Positions 36,094 through 45,053 of a stretch of 64,000 bases of DNA are shown in pieces. The stretch lies in NCBI GenBank assembly GCA_963529855.1, contig CAURZK010000004.1, positions 307,533 to 371,532 of the forward strand. The letters are read 5' to 3'. The position numbers were made by a program, and so were the translations under genes. The first letter of the stretch is position 1; the number at the start of each line of letters is the position of its first letter. The notes beneath the pieces are model-generated. The model saw nothing but the letters and a program-made list of their open reading frames with translations, was not told the origin of the DNA and searched no databases. The DNA comes from 34-65-8 sp963529855 (GTDB taxonomy: Bacteria; Pseudomonadota; Alphaproteobacteria; Sphingomonadales; Sphingomonadaceae).

Positions 36094-38418
36094 ATGGATA
36101 AGCTTTGGCCGCGCGCCGCGCGGATCGGACTTCTTTTGCCTGCGGTCGTTGGCACAAGCGCTTACGCACAGACTGAGCCGGCTTCATCGGCTGCGAGCAC
36201 TCCGCAGCCGGAGGCCGTATCGACGCCCGCCGCACAGGATCAGGGCGCCGGTCTTCAGGACATCATCGTGACTGCGCAGAAGCGCAGCGAGTCGGTGCAG
36301 AAAATTCCTCTCGCGGTGACGGCCCTATCCGGCAATGACCTCGCGAAGGCGGGCATCAACAGCATCGAGGGTCTGCAGGCCGCCGTCCCCAATCTCAACC
36401 TCGGCCAGCAGCTCGGCGTCGCGAGAATCTCGCTGCGCGGCATCGGCCTCGACAACCTCAGCACCGGCGCCGAGGGAAGTATCGCTTTCCACCTCAACAG
36501 CGCGTTCATTTCGCGCGGCGCCGCAGCGCTCAGCGCATTCTACGACGTCGATCGCGTGGAAGTTCTGCGCGGGCCACAGGGCACGCTCTATGGCCGCAAC
36601 GCGACCGGCGGCTCAATCAACCTCATAACGCGCCAGCCCACCGACACGTTTTCGGGTTATGGCGATGTCACGGTCGGCAACTATGGTCGTTTGGCGTTCG
36701 ACGGCGCCGTCAGCGGCCCGATTGTCTCTGATAAAGTGCTCGCGCGGATCGCTTTCTCGACGGACGACCGCAACGGCTATGGCCGAAACATCACGACCGG
36801 CACTAGGATCGACGACACCAATGCCCGTTCGATCCGTGGTACGCTGAAGCTTTTACCCGCCGACGATCTCACCATCACTCTGATCGCCGACTATCATCGA
36901 GAAAATGACAACGCGAACGGCTATCATTATTTCGGACCCGCGGGCCAGACTGCCAGCGGCCAGACAATCACACCTTTCGGCATTCAGTTCGGCGGCGTCA
37001 CCGCAAGCAATCCGCGCGATATCGCAAACGAAGCCGATCCGTTCAACCGGCGCACGATCTGGGGTGTCAGCAGCGAGATTGCATATCGATTCGGCGGCGT
37101 CACAGCCAAGTCGATCACGGCCTATCGCAGCACGAAATACATTACCGGATCGGACCTCGATTCCACCAGTTTTCGTCTCGCGCCGATCTTCCAGAACGAA
37201 GACGACAAACAGTTCAGCCAGGAGTTTCAGCTCTCGTCCGAATCCGACCGGTTCCGATGGCTGCTGGGGGCATTTTATTTCCACGAAAATGACGCCGGCG
37301 CGATCATCATTCCCTACAATGATATTGGCTTCGGCGGTCCCGGCGTCATCCGCCAGGGCTATTATGCCGGCGGGCGTCTCGAGACTGATGCCGGCGCCAT
37401 CTTCGGGCAAGCGACCTACAATCTGACCCCGGAGATTCACCTCGTCGTCGGTGGCCGTTACAGCATCGAGCGAAAAGGCATTTCCGAACAGCTTCAGTTC
37501 GACCTCGCGCGACCCTATTCGCCCGCCAATCCCGTCGCGCCGCTCGCCCAGTGCGGAGCCGATATCCCATCGGTCCCGACCTGCCAACCGCACAAGACCT
37601 TCCGATCCTTCACGCCGAAAGTGGCGCTCGAGTATCAAATCACGCCCGACGCTTTGCTCTACGCCTCGGTTTCGCGAGGCTTCAAAAGCGGCACCTACAA
37701 TGTCGGCGGCGTGCAGCCGCCCGTGAAGCCGGAGAAGGTCACGGCCTATGAAGGGGGCCTGAAATCGGAATTCCTCGATCGGCGGCTCCGCATAAATCTT
37801 GCCGGCTTTTATTATGATTACAAGGATCTCCAGGTCGGCAAGGTGGTCAACGCGTCACTCGCGCTGGAGAATGCGGCGACAGCGACGATCTACGGTGCCG
37901 AGCTCGAGTTGCGCGCGCGCCCCACGCCCGACTTAGAACTGGGTCTGACCGGCTCCTATCTCAACGCCAAGTTCGACAGTTTCATCAGTATCGATCCCGC
38001 GCGACCCGGAGGTGACGGGCGCACCGTCGACCCGGCGACCGGCGCACCGGCTTTCAACAACGCCGGCAACCGCCTGCCGCAAGCCCCCAAATGGACGGTC
38101 GACGCCATGGCACAATATACCGTGCGCTCGGACCATGGATCCTTTGCCCTTCGCGGAGAGGTCTTGTGGGTCGATAAGGTCTATTTCAGTGCCTTCAACG
38201 TTCCGCAGGTGTCGCAGCCGGCAAAGACCAAGCTCAATGCCTCGCTGATCTACACCGATCCGGGCGATCGCTGGAGCGTGACCGTCTACGGCAAGAATCT
38301 CGCCAACAAGACGTACATCTCAAACGCCTTTGTCAGCTCCAGCATCGTGGGATTTGGCGTCAACGGCTTCCTCGAGGAGCCGCGAACCTATGGCGTGACC
38401 ATCGGGTATAAGTTCTAG
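36094..38418 (+). CDS. TonB-dependent outer membrane receptor (block A)
   Basis: This is a TonB-energised importer of 774 residues. Its signal peptide ends at SAYAQ (about residue 26). The TonB box region is close to DIIVTAQKRSESVQKIPLAVTA. The plug domain carries VEVLRGPQGTLYGRNATGGSINL, and the barrel ends in YGVTIGYKF. This style of receptor (IIVTAQKR...SVQKIP) is the large sphingomonad group that often sits with catabolic genes. I chose the ATG at 36094 because GAGGAGGGG precedes it; the ATG at 36055 is upstream of the ribosome site. It presumably imports the block A substrate. Confidence 0.9.
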   Translation: MDKLWPRAARIGLLLPAVVGTSAYAQTEPASSAASTPQPEAVSTPAAQDQGAGLQDIIVTAQKRSESVQKIPLAVTALSGNDLAKAGINSIEGLQAAVPNLNLGQQLGVARISLRGIGLDNLSTGAEGSIAFHLNSAFISRGAAALSAFYDVDRVEVLRGPQGTLYGRNATGGSINLITRQPTDTFSGYGDVTVGNYGRLAFDGAVSGPIVSDKVLARIAFSTDDRNGYGRNITTGTRIDDTNARSIRGTLKLLPADDLTITLIADYHRENDNANGYHYFGPAGQTASGQTITPFGIQFGGVTASNPRDIANEADPFNRRTIWGVSSEIAYRFGGVTAKSITAYRSTKYITGSDLDSTSFRLAPIFQNEDDKQFSQEFQLSSESDRFRWLLGAFYFHENDAGAIIIPYNDIGFGGPGVIRQGYYAGGRLETDAGAIFGQATYNLTPEIHLVVGGRYSIERKGISEQLQFDLARPYSPANPVAPLAQCGADIPSVPTCQPHKTFRSFTPKVALEYQITPDALLYASVSRGFKSGTYNVGGVQPPVKPEKVTAYEGGLKSEFLDRRLRINLAGFYYDYKDLQVGKVVNASLALENAATATIYGAELELRARPTPDLELGLTGSYLNAKFDSFISIDPARPGGDGRTVDPATGAPAFNNAGNRLPQAPKWTVDAMAQYTVRSDHGSFALRGEVLWVDKVYFSAFNVPQVSQPAKTKLNASLIYTDPGDRWSVTVYGKNLANKTYISNAFVSSSIVGFGVNGFLEEPRTYGVTIGYKF

Positions 38419-38434
38419 CCGGGAATATATTCTC

Positions 38435-39226
38435 ATGATCACGATTCCCACCGCCGAGTCCATCATCGACATTTCGATGCCCATCGAGAATGATATCGTA
38501 TCGGATCCGGCGGCCTTTCGTCCACGGGTCCGATATTTCGGGCACGATGATACACGAGAACAGATGCTGGCCTTCTTCCCCGGAATGACGGCCAGCGACC
38601 TGCCCGATGGCGAGGCCTGGGCGATCGAGCATGTCGAGCTGATCACGCACAACGGCACGCATCTCGACGCACCTTACCATTTTCATTCGACGATGGATGG
38701 GGGCAAGCGGGCGATCACGATCGACGAGGTTCCGCTCCACTGGTGCTGCCAACCAGGCGTCAAGCTCGATTTCCGGCATTTCCCCGATGGCTATGTGGTG
38801 ACCGCCGAGGATGTTCGGGCTGAACTCGATCGGATCGGCGTCAAGCTCAGCCCGCTGACCATCGTGGTCATCAACACGCGGGCCGGTTCGGCCTACGGCA
38901 CGGATGACTATGTCAACGCGGGGTGTGGAATGGGCCGCGAAGCCACGCTTCACCTGCTTGAGCGCGGTGTCCGGGTGACAGGGACCGATGCATGGTCATG
39001 GGACGCGCCGTTCACTTACACGGCGCAGAAATATGCCGAAACCGGGAATGCCGACCTGATCTGGGAGGGGCACAAAGCGGGTCGGGAAATCGGCTATTGC
39101 CATCTGGAGAAGCTGCATAATCTCGAAGCGCTTCCATCCTCCGGATTCACCGTGATGTGTTTCCCGACCAAGATCAAAGGCGCTTCGGCAGGCTGGACCC
39201 GCGCGGTCGCCGTCCTCGACGATTGA
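38435..39226 (+). CDS. Cyclase-family metal-dependent hydrolase (kynurenine formamidase-like fold)
   Basis: The 263-residue protein has the hallmark HNGTHLDAPYHFH (His72, His76, Asp78, His82) of the cyclase superfamily, which includes kynurenine formamidase and isatin hydrolase. These use Mn or Zn to open amides or lactam-like rings. It is placed between the TonB receptor and BKACE, 13 bases before the latter. A ring-opening or deacylation step is likely; the substrate is not known. Confidence 0.82.
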   Translation: MITIPTAESIIDISMPIENDIVSDPAAFRPRVRYFGHDDTREQMLAFFPGMTASDLPDGEAWAIEHVELITHNGTHLDAPYHFHSTMDGGKRAITIDEVPLHWCCQPGVKLDFRHFPDGYVVTAEDVRAELDRIGVKLSPLTIVVINTRAGSAYGTDDYVNAGCGMGREATLHLLERGVRVTGTDAWSWDAPFTYTAQKYAETGNADLIWEGHKAGREIGYCHLEKLHNLEALPSSGFTVMCFPTKIKGASAGWTRAVAVLDD

Positions 39227-39239
39227 ATGGAGTCTGGCC

Positions 39240-40169
39240 ATGAGCAACAAGGTCATCATCAGCTGCGCGGTGACGGGATCGGCGCACACGCCGACGATGT
39301 CGGACGCGCTCCCGGTCACGCCCGAGGAGATCGCCGAGCAGTCGATCGCCGCCGCCGAAGCGGGCGCGGCGATCCTGCATCTCCATGCCCGCATCCCCGA
39401 GGACGGTAGGCCGACCGGCGATCCCGAGGTCTATGCCCGCTTCCTGCCCGTGATCCGGCAGCGCACCGACGCCGTCATCAACATCACGACGGGCGGTGCG
39501 GCCACCATGCCGGTCGCCGAGCGCCTCGCCGCCTCTGCGCGTTTCAAGCCCGAGCTTTGCTCGCTCAACATGGGCTCGCTCAATTTCGCCTTCTTCCCCG
39601 CCGCGAAGCGCATCGCCGACTGGAAATACGCGTGGGAGAAGGACTATGTCACCGGCTCCGACGACTATATCTTCCGCAACACCTTCCGCGATATCGAGAC
39701 GATCCTCACGACGATGGCGGAGGCGGGTACCAAATTTGAGCATGAATGCTATGACGTCGGCCATCTCTACAATCTCGCCCATTTCGTCGATCGCGGCCTG
39801 GTGAAGCCACCCTTCTTCGTCCAGATGATCTTCGGCATATTGGGCGGCATCGGTGCCGATCTCGAAAATCTTCATTATATGAAGGAAACCGCCGATCGCC
39901 TCTTCGGACGCGGCAATTACCGCTGGTCGGTGCTCGCCGCGGGTAGGCACCAGATGCCCTTTCTGACGCAGGCGGCGTTGCTCGGCGGCTATGTCCGCGT
40001 CGGGCTCGAGGACAGCCTTTTCATCGAACGCGGCGTCCTTGCGGCTTCGAATGCCCAGCAGGTCGAGAAGATCAAGCGCATCCTCGCCGAAATGGGTCAC
40101 GAACCCGCGAGCCCCGCCGAAGCGAGGGAAATCCTCGGTCTCAAGGGCAGTGACCGCGTCGCCTTCTGA
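39240..40169 (+). CDS. BKACE family 3-keto acid cleavage enzyme (DUF849)
   Basis: BKACE enzymes condense a beta-keto acid with acetyl-CoA and release acetoacetate and a new acyl-CoA. The zinc-binding HLHAR is at residues 47-51, following the N-terminal strand KVIISCAVTGSAHTPTM. A TIM barrel with the conserved LCSLNMGSLNF and VGLEDSLFIERG completes the 309 residues. The best-known member is the lysine-fermentation Kce, but the family is broad. With the amidohydrolase and cyclase it implies that the block A substrate ends as a beta-keto acid. Confidence 0.85.
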   Translation: MSNKVIISCAVTGSAHTPTMSDALPVTPEEIAEQSIAAAEAGAAILHLHARIPEDGRPTGDPEVYARFLPVIRQRTDAVINITTGGAATMPVAERLAASARFKPELCSLNMGSLNFAFFPAAKRIADWKYAWEKDYVTGSDDYIFRNTFRDIETILTTMAEAGTKFEHECYDVGHLYNLAHFVDRGLVKPPFFVQMIFGILGGIGADLENLHYMKETADRLFGRGNYRWSVLAAGRHQMPFLTQAALLGGYVRVGLEDSLFIERGVLAASNAQQVEKIKRILAEMGHEPASPAEAREILGLKGSDRVAF

Positions 40170-40192
40170 GCCGTGCACAGGAAGCAAGCGAA

Positions 40193-40262
40193 TGAGGGCT
40201 TCGGTCATCGACCGATTCGGCCGTCCAGACACGGCCCTTTGGCGTGCCTGAGAATCCGTATC
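40193..40262 (+). repeat. Left copy of a 70-bp direct repeat (DR1)
   Basis: It aligns without gaps to 57722-57791 with 9 differences, all transitions. It contains two inverted repeats: CGGTC/GACCG with an ATC loop, and GGCCGT/ACGGCC followed by CTTT. It marks the left edge of the LysR-linked block B. Confidence 0.9.
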
Positions 40263-40621
40263 GCCAGATGAATTCGTACCTCATCTTCATGATCCAACAA
40301 CGGCACAATGCACAGCCCGTATACGCGGATGTCGACGGGGCTGCTTTCAAGGCGCGCTGTCGCCGCTCACGGCGACAGAGATGGTGCATTCACGGTCACC
40401 CGAATAGCTGATTTCCTTTGCTACTCGGCAAGGGAAAACCGTTGGCACCGCCGATTACACCGATACACCGTTTGGAAAAGCTGGATTGGAACGCCTCGCG
40501 CGCGCGCATCCGTCCCGCTGGGCGCGCTCAGCGTGACTATTCCAATGAAGTGTATGGGGTCATTTGCTCCGCCACGAGACGTCGCCGGTGCAGGCTCAAC
40601 AATCCTCAATCAATGAGTGGA

Positions 40622-40654
40622 AGGAATAGTTCGCCAACAAATTGAATTGGACGA
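40622..40654 (+). promoter_or_regulatory. 33-bp element, copy 1 (before TonB receptor gene)
   Basis: The copy opens AGGAATAGTT and closes AATTGAATTGGACGA, ending 58 bases before the ATG at 40713. It matches three further sites at the same length without gaps (46665, 52782, 56128). I infer a binding site for the LysR protein of this block; TTGGAC at its end could serve as a -35 box. Confidence 0.7.
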
Positions 40655-40712
40655 TGAGCCCCAAGGCGCGGCAAATGGCGCCAAATCAAAAAATGCCGTG
40701 GGGAGGACAGTC

Positions 40713-43322
40713 ATGGTCACAGCCTTTAGGACAAATTTGCTTTGTGCCACCGCGCTATCGATCGCGTGTGCGCTTGCAGTGCCGGCACATGCCCAGGACG
40801 CTGCATCGCAGGGCGAAAAGCCCGAGGCGCAGGAAGGTGGCCTTGAGACAATCGTCGTCACGGCGCAGAAGCGCGAACAGAATTTGCAGGATGTTCCGGC
40901 CGCCGTTTCCGCCATAGGCGGCGAGACGCTGCGCACGCGCGGCATCACGGAGACCTCAGACTTGATGGGCGCGATCCCCAGCCTGCAAGTCACCACTCCC
41001 TATGGTCGCACCCAACCGAATTTCTCGCTGCGCGGGATTTCAGTGGCGAACGAATTTTCCGCCTCCACTGCGTCGCCGGTTGGCGTCTATGTCGATGAAG
41101 TCTATCAGAGCTTCCGGGCGAGCCATGGCCTGCAACTCTATGACATCGACCGGGTCGAGGTACTGCGCGGACCGCAAGGAACACTCTACGGTCGCAACAC
41201 CACGGGTGGCGCGATCAGCTTCTTCACGCGCAAGCCGGATCTGGGAGAGGCCAATGGCTATCTGACCGCCGGCTATGCCAATTACGACACTTTCACGGTG
41301 CAGGGCGCCGCTGAAGCGACGCTGGTTCCCGACATCTTGGGCGTCCGCGTCGCCGGTACTTTTGCAAAAGGGGATGGTTGGCAGCGCAATGTACTGCCTG
41401 GGAATGAGCGCGACCTAGGGACCACCGATACGATCGGCGGTCGCATCTCGATCCGCTTCCGGCCCGATCCCGATCTCGACATCAATTTGAAGCTCTATGC
41501 CGCGAAGGACGATCCATGGGGCACCGCGCCCTATGCAGGTGGTCAACTCGCGGGCGGGCAGGATGCGCTCGGCTATTCGCGTTACGATCCGCAACCTTTC
41601 CTAGGCGGGCGGTTGCTGCGTGACAATGAGGTCGCAGTTGATCGGGTAGGTAAGAACATCAGCAAGTCGAAAGGGATAGCCCTCAACATCAAATGGGATG
41701 TCAGCGACCAATTCTCCGTCACCTCGATTACCGGCTACGACACCGGCGACTATATCAACAATCCTGATGATTGCGATGGCGGCCCAGCCGATCTCTGCTC
41801 GATCGGCCTCACGTCGACGAGCAAGAATTTCAACCAGGATCTGCGTTTCAGCTATTCGAACGACCGCCTCGATATCATTGCCGGCCTTTATTATGGCAGG
41901 GACAAGGTCAAGTCGGTCAACTACCCGGACTTTTTCGGGGCGCTGAGGCCGCTGCTGCTTGGCGCCGGTCTTCCGGGCAGCTACAATAACGCCGCAATCG
42001 GAACGCCCGACGCGATCCGCTATATCCCAGCCTTTGCCGCCAATCCGGCGTTGGGGCCTGGCGATGCCGGATTCTGCGACGCGATCGAGATCAATCCCAA
42101 CGGCTTCCTTGATGCACGCTCGCTGATTGCACTCCAGACCGACATCGCGATCAATAATACGGGCAATGGCGGCATGGGGGGTAGCTTTTCGGCGGGCTGC
42201 GCCGGGGCAGGCGCGCCTCCGTTCACCCCGATCCTCGGCGAACAGCGTTTTGACGTGTCGCGCCCCTCGAAGGCGATCTACGGCGACGTAACCTGGAAAA
42301 CGACCGAGCGGCTGACCGTGGCGGTGGGTGCACGCTACACCCAGGATAAGGTCAATTACCTTAACGGCAGCACTTTCCTCTATGCGCTCGACGGTACGAC
42401 GCCGGTTGTCAACCTGATCCCCTACAGCAATCCATACAACCCCAATCTCGCGCCGCTTGAGCAGCGCGAAAAGGCAAACAGGCTAACCGGCCGTATCAAT
42501 GTCAGCTATGAGTTCGCCGATGATATCATGGGCTATCTCCAGTACAGTCGCGGTTACCGCAGCGGCAGCTTCAACGGGCTTGCCTATCAGGGCGTCAATC
42601 AAGTCTATTATATCCAGCCTGAAAAGGTGAATGCATATGAGGCGGGGCTCAAAACCCGGCTGTTCGATCGCCGCGTCCAACTTAACCTCGCGGGCTTCTA
42701 CTACGAGTATTCGAATCACCAAGTAACGCAGGTGGTTGGCGCTACAACCTTCACGCGCAGCGCCAATGGTCGCCTGTTCGGTGGCGAGGCCGAACTCGCC
42801 TGGCAGGTGGCCGATACGTTGCGTTTCGATGCTTCGCTGGGCTATCTCAACAGCAAGTACAAAGGCAATGTGATCGATCCGGCAAACCCGGCAAGCCCGA
42901 CATTGAACGTCAACGGCAATCCCTTCCCGAACGCGCCGGAGGTTACGTTCCAGGCCGGATTCGACTGGGATATGATCGATGACGGCACCAACAAGCTGAC
43001 CTTGCGCGGTGATGCGTCCTACATGGGCAAGTACTATTTTGATCCGTTCAAGAATTATGGGCAGACACCGTGCGATACACCCCCAGCGGGATCGAACATA
43101 ACGCTCGCGGGTAAGGCGATTACATGCGCAAATCCGGGCTACTGGCTCGCCAATGCGCGATTAACCTATGCGCACGACAATATGTCGGTTAGCTTGTGGG
43201 CGAAGAATCTGTTCGACAAATATTACTACACCTACGGCCTCAACATGAACGTGTTCGGCTACGATTATCTGAACCGCGGCATGCCGCGCACTTATGGCGT
43301 CGAAGCGACAGTCAAGTTCTGA
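40713..43322 (+). CDS. TonB-dependent outer membrane receptor (block B)
   Basis: This 869-residue receptor has a signal peptide ending at PAHAQ. The TonB-box segment ETIVVTAQKREQNLQDVPAAVSA follows, then a plug with VEVLRGPQGTLYGRNTTGGAI and a barrel ending in the aromatic Phe (YGVEATVKF). I chose the ATG at 40713, preceded by GGGGAGGAC; the frame upstream covers the regulatory element. It is the first gene of block B and presumably imports the substrate alcohol or its polymer. Confidence 0.9.
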   Translation: MVTAFRTNLLCATALSIACALAVPAHAQDAASQGEKPEAQEGGLETIVVTAQKREQNLQDVPAAVSAIGGETLRTRGITETSDLMGAIPSLQVTTPYGRTQPNFSLRGISVANEFSASTASPVGVYVDEVYQSFRASHGLQLYDIDRVEVLRGPQGTLYGRNTTGGAISFFTRKPDLGEANGYLTAGYANYDTFTVQGAAEATLVPDILGVRVAGTFAKGDGWQRNVLPGNERDLGTTDTIGGRISIRFRPDPDLDINLKLYAAKDDPWGTAPYAGGQLAGGQDALGYSRYDPQPFLGGRLLRDNEVAVDRVGKNISKSKGIALNIKWDVSDQFSVTSITGYDTGDYINNPDDCDGGPADLCSIGLTSTSKNFNQDLRFSYSNDRLDIIAGLYYGRDKVKSVNYPDFFGALRPLLLGAGLPGSYNNAAIGTPDAIRYIPAFAANPALGPGDAGFCDAIEINPNGFLDARSLIALQTDIAINNTGNGGMGGSFSAGCAGAGAPPFTPILGEQRFDVSRPSKAIYGDVTWKTTERLTVAVGARYTQDKVNYLNGSTFLYALDGTTPVVNLIPYSNPYNPNLAPLEQREKANRLTGRINVSYEFADDIMGYLQYSRGYRSGSFNGLAYQGVNQVYYIQPEKVNAYEAGLKTRLFDRRVQLNLAGFYYEYSNHQVTQVVGATTFTRSANGRLFGGEAELAWQVADTLRFDASLGYLNSKYKGNVIDPANPASPTLNVNGNPFPNAPEVTFQAGFDWDMIDDGTNKLTLRGDASYMGKYYFDPFKNYGQTPCDTPPAGSNITLAGKAITCANPGYWLANARLTYAHDNMSVSLWAKNLFDKYYYTYGLNMNVFGYDYLNRGMPRTYGVEATVKF

Positions 43323-43407
43323 TCGCTGCTGCGACGGGGGCGGCGGGCATCCTCTCCCGCCCGCTGCCCCCGATTTTTCGACCTGACTTTCAGACCGAGG
43401 AGTATCC

Positions 43408-43551
43408 ATGATGCGTTCCACCGGCAACGGTCCCTCATTCATCGGCACGGCGTACAGAATCGAGCGCGCTGCGATCACTGAGATCGGCGCAGCTGAAAGC
43501 ACCGCCCAGGCGAGCAGCGCCGAGCGGCCGGCGCGCCTCCGGACGATTTAA
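43408..43551 (+). CDS. Possible 47-residue small protein before the aldehyde dehydrogenase
   Basis: ATGATG at 43408 is preceded at ideal distance by CGAGGAG, a better ribosome site than that of the following aldehyde dehydrogenase gene. The frame ends in TAA at 43549-43551, one base before the next start. The product (MMRSTGNGPSFIGTAYRIER at its N-terminus) resembles nothing I know. It could be a small protein, a translational-coupling leader or a gene remnant. Confidence 0.35.
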   Translation: MMRSTGNGPSFIGTAYRIERAAITEIGAAESTAQASSAERPARLRTI

Positions 43552-43552
43552 C

Positions 43553-44977
43553 GTGGATGCGTCTTGGAACAGAACTGAGCTGGAACGAATTTTCGCGACC
43601 CAACGCGAAGGGACGCGTGAGCAGGTTTCGCGCAGCTACGAAGAACGCATGGACCTGCTCGGGCGCCTTGGCCGGATATTTGAGCAGCACAGAGACGAAT
43701 TGGTCGATGCCGTTGCCGCCGATTTCGGCATTCGATCCCGCTACGAGACTATCCTGCTCGACCTGATGCTTGGCATATCGGAAATTAAATTTGCGCGCCG
43801 CAATCTGAAGACGTGGCTGAGGCCGCGGCGGGTGAAGACTGACATCTTCGGCCTTCCCGGTTCATCGCGCCTGGTCCCCCAGCCCCTAGGTGTGGTGGGC
43901 GTTCTCGGCACGTGGAACTATCCGCTCGGCACCATATTCGTTGGCGCGGCCGGTGCATTGGCGGCCGGCAACCGCGTGATCGCAAAGCCGAGCGAAGTTT
44001 CCGCCAACGCCGCCGAAGCCAGCGAGCGGCTTGTGCGCCGGTATTTCGCCGAAGAGGAATTCGCGATTGTCCAGGGCGGGCCCGACATGGCACAGGCGAT
44101 GACGGCCCTACCTTTCGACCATATTCTCTTCACCGGTTCACCCGCGGTTGGCCGCAAAGTCTATGAAGCGGCGGCTGCCAACCTTACACCTGTTACTCTG
44201 GAACTTGGCGGCAAATGCCCTGCCATCGTGGGCAAGGGTGCATCGCTTGCACAAGTCTGTGAAAGCTTAGTGTTCGGCAAGCTGCTCAACGCCGGCCAGA
44301 CCTGCATCGCCGCTGACTATGCCTTCGTCCATGTCGATCAGATGGAAAGCTTCGTCGCCGCACTCCGCGCTCAGGTTGCCAAATGCTACCCCAACGCGGC
44401 AAGCAACCCCGATTTCACCAGTATCATCAATGACCGACAGTTCGCGCGGCTCCAAGGTTTGCTCGATGATGCCGAAGCCAAGGGCGCGACGGTGCTCAAC
44501 CTCTCGGACAACGGCGATGGAACGCTTCCTGAACGGCATCGGATCGTGCCGTTGGCGGTTCTCGACGTTACCGATGACATGGCGATGATGCAGGAGGAGA
44601 TTTTCGGACCGATCCTGCCGATCATGCCATATCGCTCCGAAGACGATCTCATTCGCTACGTAAACCGGCATGAGCGCCCGCTGGCGCTCTATTATTTTGG
44701 CGACGAAAGTGAGGAACGGCGCAAGATCATTTCCGAAACGCACGCTGGCGGCGTGACTCTCAACGGCACGGTCATGCACGTCTTCCAGCGCCGGCTGCCT
44801 TTCGGTGGCATCGGACAGAGCGGCATCGGTGCCTATACCGGCGTCGCCAGTTTCGAGCGCTTCACTCATTACAAGCCGGTGTTCTCTCAGCCGAAACTCA
44901 GCCTGCTTGGTCAACTTCTGCCACCCTATTCGAGCAAGACCGAAGGACTACTCAACATCTTCGAAAAGATCCTCTGA
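43553..44977 (+). CDS. Aldehyde dehydrogenase (coniferyl-aldehyde dehydrogenase-like)
   Basis: This is an NAD(P)-dependent aldehyde dehydrogenase of 474 residues in the short-N-terminus group that includes coniferyl aldehyde dehydrogenase. Catalytic Cys251 is in NAGQTCIA, Glu217 in TLELGGK, and the cofactor loop is FTGSPAVG. It probably oxidises the aldehyde produced by the adjacent GMC enzyme to an acid. The start is a GTG right after the small open frame, suggesting translational coupling. Confidence 0.88.
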   Translation: MDASWNRTELERIFATQREGTREQVSRSYEERMDLLGRLGRIFEQHRDELVDAVAADFGIRSRYETILLDLMLGISEIKFARRNLKTWLRPRRVKTDIFGLPGSSRLVPQPLGVVGVLGTWNYPLGTIFVGAAGALAAGNRVIAKPSEVSANAAEASERLVRRYFAEEEFAIVQGGPDMAQAMTALPFDHILFTGSPAVGRKVYEAAAANLTPVTLELGGKCPAIVGKGASLAQVCESLVFGKLLNAGQTCIAADYAFVHVDQMESFVAALRAQVAKCYPNAASNPDFTSIINDRQFARLQGLLDDAEAKGATVLNLSDNGDGTLPERHRIVPLAVLDVTDDMAMMQEEIFGPILPIMPYRSEDDLIRYVNRHERPLALYYFGDESEERRKIISETHAGGVTLNGTVMHVFQRRLPFGGIGQSGIGAYTGVASFERFTHYKPVFSQPKLSLLGQLLPPYSSKTEGLLNIFEKIL

Positions 44978-45053
44978 CGTGGCTGCGGCGGTTGATGCTG
45001 GCATGTTGCATGACGCCGGGTCGCCAGCATGGGTCGAATGACAAGGGAAGCAA

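Larger units (their letters stand above)
40170..40712. other. Long gap between blocks A and B
   Basis: This 543-bp stretch has no gene I can support. It contains the left 70-bp direct repeat (40193-40262), a perfect 9-bp hairpin (CTGTCGCCG, CTCA loop, CGGCGACAG, 40357-40378) and the first 33-bp element (40622-40654). Short open frames inside it lack ribosome sites and family resemblance. Confidence 0.6.

Noticed and set aside
40308..40645. Two overlapping short open frames before the block B receptor
   Set aside because: No ribosome site, no recognisable domain, and they run into the 33-bp regulatory element.
40617..40712. Upstream start of the block B TonB receptor
   Set aside because: It would code through the 33-bp element that is shared with three other non-coding sites; the signal peptide begins at 40713.
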